Below, in pieces: positions 6,308 to 13,248 of a DNA stretch of 16,611 nucleotides. Made by a program: the position numbers and the translations under genes. How positions within the stretch are numbered: position 1 is the stretch's first letter; every line of letters begins with the position of its first letter. Source of the DNA: CAMLHU01 sp039917855 (GTDB taxonomy: Bacteria; Gemmatimonadota; Gemmatimonadetes; Gemmatimonadales; GWC2-71-9); the NCBI GenBank assembly GCA_039917855.1, contig JBDSIR010000075.1:1-16611 (forward strand), written 5' to 3'. The notes beneath the pieces were generated by a model that did not search any database, was not told where the DNA came from, and worked only from the letters and a program-made list of their open reading frames with translations.

Positions 6308-8806
6308 ATGATGCACCGACACGTGCGTGCCGGCGTAAGTATCGCCCTCGCCACCATCCTTGCGGCCTGTGCCACCGGCAGCGCGCAGCAACCGACGCCG
6401 GCCAATGGCGCCCGCCCCGGAGCCGGTCCCGGCGGCGCGACCCCGAGCACCGGCCCCAAGCCCTACGCCGAGGTCATCACCGACAAGGCCAAGAGCGATT
6501 CGGGGCTCTATCTGGTGCATCAGGTCAAGGACAAGTGGTACTTCGAGATCCCCAAGGCCCTGTTCGGCCGGGAGATCCTGGTGGTCAGCCGTCAGGCCCG
6601 CACCAGCACCGACCTCGGCTATGGCGGCGAGCAGCTCAACGAGCAGGTGATCACCTGGGAGCGGGGGCCCAACGACAAGATCCTCCTCCGGGTGCGCAAC
6701 TACGAGAACGTCGCGAGCGACACCACCCAACCGATCGCGATCGCGGTGGCCAACTCGAACCTGCCGCCGATCATCGCCGCGATCGACATCGCCGCGTGGA
6801 ACAAGGACAGCTCGGCGGTGGTGATCGAGGTCACGGGCCTCTTCGCCAAGGATCTCCCGATCTTCGGGCTCGACAAGGGGACCCGCGACGGACTGAAGAT
6901 CCGCCGGCTCGACGACGGGCGTTCCTTCATCAACTGGATCCACAGCTACCCGACCAATGTCGAGGTCCGCGCCACTCTGACCTACGACGCAGCCGAACCG
7001 CCGAGCAACTCGAGCACGTCCAGCATCACCATCGAAGCGAACCAGTCGATGGTGCTCCTCCCCGAGCACCCTATGCAGGCGCGCCGGTGGGACGAGCGGG
7101 TCGGCTACTTCTCGACCGCCCAGACCGACTATTCGCGTCCCGAACAGCGGGCCGTCGTGCGGCGTTACATCTCCCGCTGGCGCCTGGAGCCGAAAGACAC
7201 GGCGGCGTTCCTGCGGGGCGAGCTGGTGGAGCCGGTCAAGCCGATCATCTATTACATCGACCCGGCCACCCCGATGCAGTGGCGCCCCTACCTCAAGCAG
7301 GGGGTGGAGGACTGGAACGTGGCCTTCGCCGAGGCCGGCTTCCGCAATGCCATCATCGCCCGGGACCCGCCGACCCCGGCCGAGGACCCCGAGTTCTCGC
7401 CCGAAGATGCGCGCTACTCGGTGATCCGGTATTTCGCCTCGAACATCGAGAACGCGTACGGACCAAGCGTCGTCGACCCGCGGACCGGCGAAATCCTCGA
7501 GAGCGACATCGGCTGGTATCACAATGTGCAGAACCTGCTGCGCAACTGGTTCCTGATCCAGACCGCGGCGGTCAATCCCTCGGTGCGGGGGACCGCCTTC
7601 GCCGACTCGATCATGGGCCAGCTGATCCGGTTCGTCTCGGCCCACGAGGTGGGGCACACGCTCGGCCTGCCGCACAACATGAAGGCGAGCTCGAGCTATC
7701 CGGTGGACTCGCTCCGGTCGCGAGACTTCACCTGCCGGATGCACACCGCCCCCTCGATCATGGACTACGCCCGGTTCAACTACGTGGCGCAGCCCGGCGA
7801 CAACGCCTGCCTCTATCCCGACATCGGGGCGTATGACATCTACGCCATCCGCTGGGGCTATCGGCCCATCCCGTCGGCCCATACCACCGACGCCGAGAAG
7901 TCGACCCTCGACGGCTGGATCCTCGAACACGCCGACGATCCTATCTACCGCTTCGGCGACCCGAGTCAGACCGACCCCGGCTCGCAGACCGAGGACTTGA
8001 CCAACGACGGAGTCCGCGCCAGCGAGTACGGCATCGCCAATCTCAAGCGGATCCTCCCGCAGCTGCGCGAGTGGACCCGCGAACCTGGCGCCGACCATAG
8101 TCAGCTCCGCGAGCTCTACAATCAGGTGATCGTCCAGTGGGGCCGCTACATGGGCCACGTGACGACCATCGTCGGCGGGATGGACTGGACCCGCCGCGCG
8201 AGCGACCAGCCCGCGGCCCCGTTCACCATCATCCCGAAGGCGCGCCAGCAGGCGGCTGTGCGCTTCCTGGGCGAACAGGCGTTCAAGACCCCGACCTGGA
8301 TGATCGACCAGGAGACGCTGTCACGGATCGAAGGGATCGGGATGGTCGAGCGCTTCCGCCAGCGGCAGGTGGCGGTGCTCAATAACCTCCTCGAACCGCG
8401 GCGGATGACGCGGCTGAACGAGTCGCAGCTCGCCGCGCCGGGCTCCTACTCGCTGGGCGAGCTCTTCGGGGACGTGCACCAGGCGGTCTGGACCGAGCTG
8501 TCGTCGGCCCGCCCGGTGGTCGACAACTTCCGCCGCGATCTCCAGCGGGGTTGGCTCGACCGGATCCAGTTCCTCATGACCGCGGACGTGCCGGCACCGA
8601 CGTTCCCGCCGCGCTTCACCCCGCCAGCCGGCTTCGTGAACGTGACGATGACCCAGTCGGACATCCGGGCCTTCGCTCGCGGTGAACTGGTGGAGCTCCG
8701 CGGCCAGATCCGCACCTCGCTGATCCGGGTCACCGATCGGAATACGCGCCTGCACCTGAACGATGTGCTGGCGAGGATCGAGGATATCCTGAACCCCAGG
8801 CGGTAA
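6308..8806 (+). CDS. Zinc metalloprotease lipoprotein, DUF5117/DUF4953 type
   Basis: An 832-residue secreted protease of the zinc-dependent metalloprotease family that combines DUF5118, DUF5117 and DUF4953-type regions. The N-terminal signal ends in a lipobox, LAAC (about Cys21), followed by a Pro/Gly/Ala-rich linker to about residue 50. The N-terminal domain has the family-like GLYLVHQVKDKWYFEIP and GREILVVSR. The catalytic site is HEVGHTLGLPH with His446, Glu447, His450 and His456, an extended metzincin-type zinc site. A Met-turn, SIMDY (Met485), follows. It should act outside the cytoplasmic membrane as an endopeptidase; the substrate is unknown. Length fits the family. The gene stands alone with its own 5' spacer and 3' terminator and shows no frameshift. 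Confidence 0.9.
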   Translation: MMHRHVRAGVSIALATILAACATGSAQQPTPANGARPGAGPGGATPSTGPKPYAEVITDKAKSDSGLYLVHQVKDKWYFEIPKALFGREILVVSRQARTSTDLGYGGEQLNEQVITWERGPNDKILLRVRNYENVASDTTQPIAIAVANSNLPPIIAAIDIAAWNKDSSAVVIEVTGLFAKDLPIFGLDKGTRDGLKIRRLDDGRSFINWIHSYPTNVEVRATLTYDAAEPPSNSSTSSITIEANQSMVLLPEHPMQARRWDERVGYFSTAQTDYSRPEQRAVVRRYISRWRLEPKDTAAFLRGELVEPVKPIIYYIDPATPMQWRPYLKQGVEDWNVAFAEAGFRNAIIARDPPTPAEDPEFSPEDARYSVIRYFASNIENAYGPSVVDPRTGEILESDIGWYHNVQNLLRNWFLIQTAAVNPSVRGTAFADSIMGQLIRFVSAHEVGHTLGLPHNMKASSSYPVDSLRSRDFTCRMHTAPSIMDYARFNYVAQPGDNACLYPDIGAYDIYAIRWGYRPIPSAHTTDAEKSTLDGWILEHADDPIYRFGDPSQTDPGSQTEDLTNDGVRASEYGIANLKRILPQLREWTREPGADHSQLRELYNQVIVQWGRYMGHVTTIVGGMDWTRRASDQPAAPFTIIPKARQQAAVRFLGEQAFKTPTWMIDQETLSRIEGIGMVERFRQRQVAVLNNLLEPRRMTRLNESQLAAPGSYSLGELFGDVHQAVWTELSSARPVVDNFRRDLQRGWLDRIQFLMTADVPAPTFPPRFTPPAGFVNVTMTQSDIRAFARGELVELRGQIRTSLIRVTDRNTRLHLNDVLARIEDILNPRR

Positions 8807-8830
8807 GGCGGTCGGGCGGTCAGGCGGTCG
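8807..8830 (+). repeat. Octamer array GGCGGTCN, three copies
   Basis: Three 8-bp units (GGCGGTCG, GGCGGTCA, GGCGGTCG) start at the first base after the metalloprotease TAA. They are complementary to the inverted array at 8877-8908 across the terminator hairpin. Confidence 0.88.
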
Positions 8831-8836
8831 GTATGC

Positions 8837-8873
8837 AGAACGGGGCTCCCAAGTCGGGGACCCCGTTCTTCTT
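8837..8873 (+). terminator. Rho-independent-like terminator of the metalloprotease gene
   Basis: The stem AGAACGGGG (8837-8845) pairs with CCCCGTTCT (8861-8869), with an inner TCCC/GGGA pairing. A T-rich stretch (TCTTCTTT) overlaps and follows the right arm. It lies 30 nt past the metalloprotease stop, in the convergent gap with the minus-strand operon. Confidence 0.7.
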
Positions 8874-8876
8874 TCG

Positions 8877-8908
8877 GACCGCTCGACCGCCGGACCGCCG
8901 GACCGCCC
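8877..8908 (-). repeat. Inverted octamer array, four copies
   Basis: Four 8-bp units (GACCGCTC, GACCGCCG, GACCGCCG, GACCGCCC on the plus strand) end 2 nt before the stop codon of the minus-strand gene at 8911. They are the inverse complement of the array at 8807-8830, so the two can pair into a long outer stem around the terminator. Confidence 0.85.
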
Positions 8909-8910
8909 GC

Positions 8911-9276
8911 CTACTCCTGCCCCGCGATCCAAGCCTTCGCTTCGTCCTCGGTATCGAAGGCAGGGATGGTACGCTTGGAGAAGTACATCACCGTGAGGTA
9001 CGCCGCCTTGTGCAGGGTTCCCATTCCGACGATGGCACCGGCACGGACGAAGGGGGCATTTTCGGCGGCGAGTTTTTTCAGCGCGGAGAGCACGGTGCTG
9101 TTGAACCGCGATCCGCGGACGATGGTCAGGGTATAGAGCGACTTGGGTGGTTGGGCCTGGATGATCCCCCCCGCCTCGAGGATGGCGGCGAGGGCCTCCG
9201 GCTCTTCCGCGATGTTCGCGAAGTCCAGCCGGGCGATCCGCTTCCCTCTGAATTCCGTGAATACGGTCCGTGCCAT
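8911..9276 (-). CDS. Small STAS/SpoIIAA-like protein, function unknown
   Basis: A 121-residue cytoplasmic protein with no transmembrane segment. The pattern FRGKRIARLDFANI near the start and YFSKRTIPAFDTEDEAKAWI at the end resembles small SpoIIAA/STAS-like proteins, an alpha/beta fold with a final helix bearing an EAKAWL-type motif. This assignment is by eye and tentative. ATG at 9276 has a good Shine-Dalgarno (AGAGGA) 3-4 nt upstream. It begins 29 nt after argR in the same orientation, so it is probably the last gene of the arginine operon. I cannot assign a role; an arginine-related or signalling function would be guesswork. Confidence 0.7.
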   Translation of the reverse strand: MARTVFTEFRGKRIARLDFANIAEEPEALAAILEAGGIIQAQPPKSLYTLTIVRGSRFNSTVLSALKKLAAENAPFVRAGAIVGMGTLHKAAYLTVMYFSKRTIPAFDTEDEAKAWIAGQE

Positions 9277-9305
9277 TCGTTCCTCTGCGTCGGGGATAGT
9301 GCGGC

Positions 9306-9752
9306 CTATCCGCCCAATCGCGAGAGGCGTTTCAACACCTCACGCTGGGCCCGGCCATCTCGTACCGCGATAAAGATAGTGTCATCGCCGGCGATGGTGC
9401 CCAACATTTCGGTCCAGGCCAGTCGGTCCAGCGCCACCGCCACCCGGTTGGCCTCACCAGGAGGGGTGTGGATCACCACCAGGGCCTCTCCCGCCCGATC
9501 CACCGTGAGGAGCCCTTCCGCGATCCGCCGTTCATCCGGATCTCCGTGGTTCCTGAGCCCACGCACCGGCCGGGCATACGCCCCTTCCACCTTCACCAGG
9601 CCGAGTGAGGTGATGTCGCGGCTCACGCTCGACTGCGTCACCGACCACTCCTCGGCCCGCAACGCTTCGGCGAGCTCCTCCTGAGTCTCGATGCGCCGAG
9701 TGGAGATGATCTCGAGGATCCGGAGGTGCCGTTTCTTTCGCTCGGCGGTCAT
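9306..9752 (-). CDS. argR: Arginine repressor ArgR
   Basis: A 148-residue arginine repressor of standard length. The N-terminal winged helix-turn-helix covers about residues 5-60, with the recognition segment TQSSVSRDI (Ser44, Arg45) that contacts ARG boxes. The C-terminal oligomerisation and arginine-binding domain has GEANRVAVALDRL and the conserved GTIAGDDTIF, with Asp123 and Asp124 binding arginine at the hexamer interface. It should repress arginine biosynthesis genes when arginine is abundant, most likely including this operon. ATG at 9752 overlaps the argH stop (ATGA), which fixes the start against a 13-residue longer reading. The operon promoter and its operator lie beyond the right edge of the window. 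Confidence 0.95.
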   Translation of the reverse strand: MTAERKKRHLRILEIISTRRIETQEELAEALRAEEWSVTQSSVSRDITSLGLVKVEGAYARPVRGLRNHGDPDERRIAEGLLTVDRAGEALVVIHTPPGEANRVAVALDRLAWTEMLGTIAGDDTIFIAVRDGRAQREVLKRLSRLGG

Positions 9753-11137
9753 CGACGGCCTCCGGCAAGGCGCGCGAGCGCTCCGGCCCACCGCCGTCGC
9801 GCAGCGGCGTTCCAGCGCCGCGCCGAGCGGATACGCGAGCGTGCAGGGCCCAGGGCGAGGTTCCCCATTCCTCCGACGACCTTCCTCGCAGCCAGTATCT
9901 CCGCGGGTGTGAGCGACGGAAGCGTCGCCCCCTTCTTTACCTCGGCCGCCACCGCACGGTAGGCGGTGCGGAACGGGATCCCTGCCGCGGTACGGCGGAA
10001 CACCTCGTCGGTCGCCAGGACATCCCCGCTCAGTGCCCGGGCGCCGCGGACCCGATCGACCAGAAGCCGGGGGATCGCAGCCGTCATCATTCCCAGCATC
10101 TCGGTGGTGCGATCGAGCCCGCGAAAGAGGGGTGCTTTGAGGAACTGGAAGTCGCGATGATACCCGCTCGACAGGCCGCGCCCGAGCGCCATCACCTCGG
10201 CCAGAGCCCCCTCCACCTGCGCCGAACGCGCCCGGGTGAGCTCGAAGAGGTCGGGGTTCTGCTTGTGCGGCATGATGCTCGATCCAGTCGCGAGCTCCGC
10301 CGGGATCACGATCCAGCCGAACTCCTCGGCGCTGAAGAGGATCACGTCGCTCGAGAGCTTGGCCAGATCATGGCCGAGTTGGGCACACCAGAAGAGGACC
10401 GCAGCCTCGAGCTTGCCGCGCCCGTTCTGCACCGCAGTGACGCTGGCATCGAGTCCGCCGAAGCCGAGGGCCCGCGCCACCGCCTTGCGGTCGTACCGGA
10501 GGGGGGTGCCATAGCCGGCCGCGCTGCCGAGGGGGGAGCGATCGACCCGTCGATAGAGCGCATCGAGCGACTCGGCGCTGTCGAGCAGACCTTCGGCGTG
10601 CGCGAGCGCCCAGAGTGCCGCCGACGAGGGCATCGCGCGGCGCTGATGGGTATAGCCGGGCCATACCACGGTCCGATGTCGCGCCGCGAAGCGGACCAAC
10701 GCGTCGGCGGATTCAAGCGCCATCCCGTGCAATGTGAGGAGCGCGTCGCGCAGGTAGAGCCGGAGGTCGGTCGCCACCTGGTCGTTGCGGGAACGGCCGG
10801 CGTGCACACCGAGTCCCACGCCGCCGAATCGCCGGGTAAGCCAGAACTCCACCGCGGAGTGCACGTCCTCGTGCTCGGCGCCGATGGTGAGCCGGCCCGC
10901 GGCGTGCGACGCAAGGGCGGCCCGAAGGGCGCGGGTCCACTCGCGCTGCTCGCCCACGCGGATCGGAAGTCCCTGCAGATGGCCAAGACTGCCGAGGATA
11001 TCCCACCGGATCAACCGGGCATCGACCTCGCGGTCGTCGGCGACGGTGTACGCCAGCATCTGTGCATCAACTGGGGCGCCGGTGCCCCAGAGGGCGGATG
11101 GGCGGACGGGCGGATGGGCGGAGCGAGAGATCGTCAT
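9749..11137 (-). CDS. argH: Argininosuccinate lyase ArgH
   Basis: A 462-residue enzyme of the fumarase/aspartase superfamily that cleaves argininosuccinate to arginine and fumarate. Visible motifs are ALWG near the start, HAGRSRNDQVATDLRLY (substrate binding), YTHQRRAMPSS (the catalytic THxQ region) and the signature GSSIMPHKQNPD with catalytic-loop Ser286/Ser287. The signature has His-Lys-Gln where the commonest version has Gln-Lys-Lys, a change still within the family pattern. ATG at 11137 overlaps the argE stop (ATGA). Residues 7-15 (AHPPVRPSA) are encoded by an octamer tandem repeat and precede the conserved domain. No other start codon exists between the repeat and the conserved ALWG. 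The stop overlaps argR. Confidence 0.95.
   Translation of the reverse strand: MTISRSAHPPVRPSALWGTGAPVDAQMLAYTVADDREVDARLIRWDILGSLGHLQGLPIRVGEQREWTRALRAALASHAAGRLTIGAEHEDVHSAVEFWLTRRFGGVGLGVHAGRSRNDQVATDLRLYLRDALLTLHGMALESADALVRFAARHRTVVWPGYTHQRRAMPSSAALWALAHAEGLLDSAESLDALYRRVDRSPLGSAAGYGTPLRYDRKAVARALGFGGLDASVTAVQNGRGKLEAAVLFWCAQLGHDLAKLSSDVILFSAEEFGWIVIPAELATGSSIMPHKQNPDLFELTRARSAQVEGALAEVMALGRGLSSGYHRDFQFLKAPLFRGLDRTTEMLGMMTAAIPRLLVDRVRGARALSGDVLATDEVFRRTAAGIPFRTAYRAVAAEVKKGATLPSLTPAEILAARKVVGGMGNLALGPARSRIRSARRWNAAARRRWAGALARLAGGRR
11093..11121 (-). repeat. Octamer array in the argH 5' coding region
   Basis: On the plus strand, GGCGGATG, GGCGGACG and GGCGGATG (starting 11093, 11101 and 11109) are followed by a partial GGCGG. 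The array is translated as AHPPVRPSA at ArgH residues 7-15. The argE stop codon lies 13 nt beyond its right end. It has the same three-plus-partial structure as the array in argD. Confidence 0.92.
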
Positions 11138-12204
11138 CCCAGATACTCCTTGACCAGGCGGGCGTAGAACTCCCGGGCGGCGGTCACTTCGGGAAGGTCG
11201 ACGTATTCGTCCGGCGTGTGCGAGCGTCGGCTGGTGCCGGGGCCGCACTTGATCGCGTCGGCGTCACGCACAAAGACCCAGTCGGAGCAGGTGGGGGAGC
11301 CGAAGGTCTTCGCGAGTGGGCGAGCGCGGAGTGCCGAAGCGAGAAGCGAGGAGTTCGCCGGCGTCTCGCAGGGCACCAACCGCTCGCTGGTCACGATCAC
11401 CTCGGAACGGAGGTGCTTCTTGAGCTCGGCGCCAAGTTCTTCGTGCGTCCAGGCGGGAGTGCTCCGGATGTCGAGCACCGCCTTGGCGCTGGGCGGCGTG
11501 ACGTTCCGACTCACTCCTGCCTCGACCATCGTGGCGGTGAGGGTCGGGTGACCGAGCACCGCGTGGGCGCGATCCTGCGCGAGGGTCGGCAGCGCCAGGA
11601 GATCGGCGGCGAGGACGCTCACCGCATTGGTGAACCCCCCCTCGGAGGCGTAGCCCGCGTGGCGCTGGTCCCCCTTGGCGATCAGGTCGACCATCATCAG
11701 GCCGCGCTGGGCCACCGCGATATCGAGGTTGGTCGGTTCCCCGATGACGGCGGCATCGAAGGGACCGTGCTTGGCGACCGCGTGGGGCATCGTGGTGTTC
11801 TTGGTCTCCTCGCCGAAGCCGAGGACCACGAGGAGCTCCCCGTGGGCAGGGCCCCTGGACGAGGCGACATCGACCGCCGCGCTCAGCATCGCCGCCACCG
11901 AGGCCTTGGCGTCCCCCGAGCCTCGGCCGAAGAGCTTGTCACCGTCGATCGTGGCCTTGAACGGGTCGACCGTCCAGCCCTCTCCCGCCGGGACCGTATC
12001 GAGATGGGAGACCAATGCCAGTCGTGGACCTGGTTTATGCCCGCCCACACGAATGACGACACCCGTTTCGTCACTCCGAACCCTCAGCCCCAGAGCCTCG
12101 GCCCAGTTCACCACGAACGCCGCGACTCCCGCCTCGTTCCCGCTGACCGAGGGGGTCGCGACCAGGTCGCGGAGGAGGGTGATCTCAGTCGGCGAGGTCG
12201 ACAC
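11134..12204 (-). CDS. argE: M20 N-acyl-citrulline/ornithine deacylase ArgE
   Basis: A 356-residue M20 metallopeptidase-family amidohydrolase. Zinc and catalytic residues are His67-Leu-Asp69 (SHLDTVP), Asp98 (GRGSGDAK), the Glu132-Glu133 pair (GFGEET), Glu156 (IGEPT) and the C-terminal RSHTPDEY His. The C-terminal GSPTCSD and GPGTSRRSHT segments resemble Bacteroidetes ArgE rather than the longer E. coli enzyme, as far as I recall. Because the neighbouring carbamoyltransferase acts on acylated ornithine, the substrate is predicted to be N-acetyl- or N-succinyl-citrulline. GTG at 12204 is preferred, overlapping argB by 20 nt, with GGAAGGAG upstream at rather long spacing. A TTG at 12234 is an alternative. 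The stop overlaps argH. Confidence 0.88.
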   Translation of the reverse strand: MSTSPTEITLLRDLVATPSVSGNEAGVAAFVVNWAEALGLRVRSDETGVVIRVGGHKPGPRLALVSHLDTVPAGEGWTVDPFKATIDGDKLFGRGSGDAKASVAAMLSAAVDVASSRGPAHGELLVVLGFGEETKNTTMPHAVAKHGPFDAAVIGEPTNLDIAVAQRGLMMVDLIAKGDQRHAGYASEGGFTNAVSVLAADLLALPTLAQDRAHAVLGHPTLTATMVEAGVSRNVTPPSAKAVLDIRSTPAWTHEELGAELKKHLRSEVIVTSERLVPCETPANSSLLASALRARPLAKTFGSPTCSDWVFVRDADAIKCGPGTSRRSHTPDEYVDLPEVTAAREFYARLVKEYLG

Positions 12205-13117
12205 CGATGTACGTGGCCTTCTCCTTCCGTCCAACGATCATCGAGCCCACGCCCGCCCCGGTGAACACCTCGAGGAGAAGCGCATCGGGCGAACGCCCGT
12301 CGATGATATGGGTCCGCTCCACGCCACCGGTGGCGGCGCGGATGCACGCCTCGACCTTGGGGCGCATGCCGCCCGCCAGGGCACCACTCGCCATGAGCCC
12401 GGCCAGGTCGTCGGGATCGGCGAAGGTCACCAGCGTCGATGCATCGGACCGATCGCGCAGGACACCGGGCACCGCCGTGAGGAAGATCAGTTTCATCGCC
12501 CTGAGAGCCACCGCCACCGTCTCGGCCACCGTGTCGGCATTGACGTTGTAGATGTTGCCGTCGCCGTCGCCGGCAAGGCTCGCGACCACCGGGACGAACC
12601 GGCCATCGAGCAGGGTCGTGAGCACGCGCGGATCGACCCCGGCGATGTCCCCGACGTGGCCGTAGTCCACCGTACGCTCGATCCCGTTGTCGTCGATGAC
12701 GCGGACGGGGGGGCGCCGCTTGGCGGTGAGGAGGTCACCGTCCACGCCGGTAAGCCCCACGGCCTGGATCTCGTGCTCGCGAAGGGCCGCGACCAGGTCG
12801 GTGTTGAGCTGGCCACCGAAGGCCATCTTCACCGTCTCGAGCGCGGCATCGTCGGTGACGCGCCGTCCCGCGACCATCAGGGGTTCCTGGCCGAGCCGCC
12901 GCTGAAGGTCGCTCGCCTGGGGGCCGCCGCCGTGGACCACTACGAGACGGATGCCGAGCGAGTGGAGCAGCGCCAATTGGCCCGCCACATGATCGAGCGC
13001 GGTGGTGTCCCTGAGCACGTCGCCGCCGAGCTTCACGACGAAGGTCTGGTCGCGGTAGGCGCGCACGTAGCGGAGAGCGCCTTTGAGGCCGGCGATGCCT
13101 TTGCTGCTGTCGATCAT
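12185..13117 (-). CDS. argB: N-acyl-glutamate kinase ArgB
   Basis: A 310-residue amino-acid kinase-family protein that phosphorylates the gamma-carboxyl of N-acylglutamate. Motifs are VVKLGGD with Lys29, VVVHGGGPQ (residues 59-67), the substrate loop GRRVTDDAALETVKM, IYNVNADTVAETVAVAL, FLTAVPGVLRD and GGMRPKVEA before the final helices. It is somewhat longer than the usual roughly 260-300 residues but has no fused acetyltransferase domain. ATG at 13117 has an excellent Shine-Dalgarno, AGGGAG, 8 nt upstream, the only clear classical RBS in the operon. This fits its position downstream of the 131-nt intercistronic gap, where it cannot be translationally coupled to argF'. Confidence 0.94.
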   Translation of the reverse strand: MIDSSKGIAGLKGALRYVRAYRDQTFVVKLGGDVLRDTTALDHVAGQLALLHSLGIRLVVVHGGGPQASDLQRRLGQEPLMVAGRRVTDDAALETVKMAFGGQLNTDLVAALREHEIQAVGLTGVDGDLLTAKRRPPVRVIDDNGIERTVDYGHVGDIAGVDPRVLTTLLDGRFVPVVASLAGDGDGNIYNVNADTVAETVAVALRAMKLIFLTAVPGVLRDRSDASTLVTFADPDDLAGLMASGALAGGMRPKVEACIRAATGGVERTHIIDGRSPDALLLEVFTGAGVGSMIVGRKEKATYIGVDLAD

Positions 13118-13151
13118 AGCTCTACTCCCTGATGGCCATCGTCGATCGCAT

Positions 13152-13244
13152 CGGAACCGTCCCGAACGAAGTGAGGGACCTGCCGTCCTGACAGCGACCG
13201 CTCCTGTGTATGCCAAGTCCCTCGCTGCGCTCGGGACGGTTCCG
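13152..13244. repeat. 93-bp palindromic repeat between argF' and argB
   Basis: The arms 13152-13179 and 13217-13244 form a 28-bp inverted repeat with about 3 mismatches and a 37-nt loop. Arm sequences of the type CCGTCCCGAGCGCAGCGAGG resemble a dispersed bacterial palindrome that yields spurious PERSEG peptides in translated databases, from memory. It occupies the only real gap inside the operon, so it is transcribed as a strong hairpin just before the argB ribosome binding site. Confidence 0.87.
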
Positions 13245-13248
13245 CTGA

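Noticed and set aside
6272..8158. Long open frame on the minus strand opposite the metalloprotease
   Set aside because: It mirrors codon structure of a strongly supported gene in GC-rich DNA; its translation is Arg/Gly/Val-rich with no family features.
9246..9265. Possible ARG box (TGAATTCCGTGAATA) near the start of the STAS-like gene
   Set aside because: The two TGAAT half-sites are direct, not inverted as in the ARG box consensus, and the site lies inside coding sequence.
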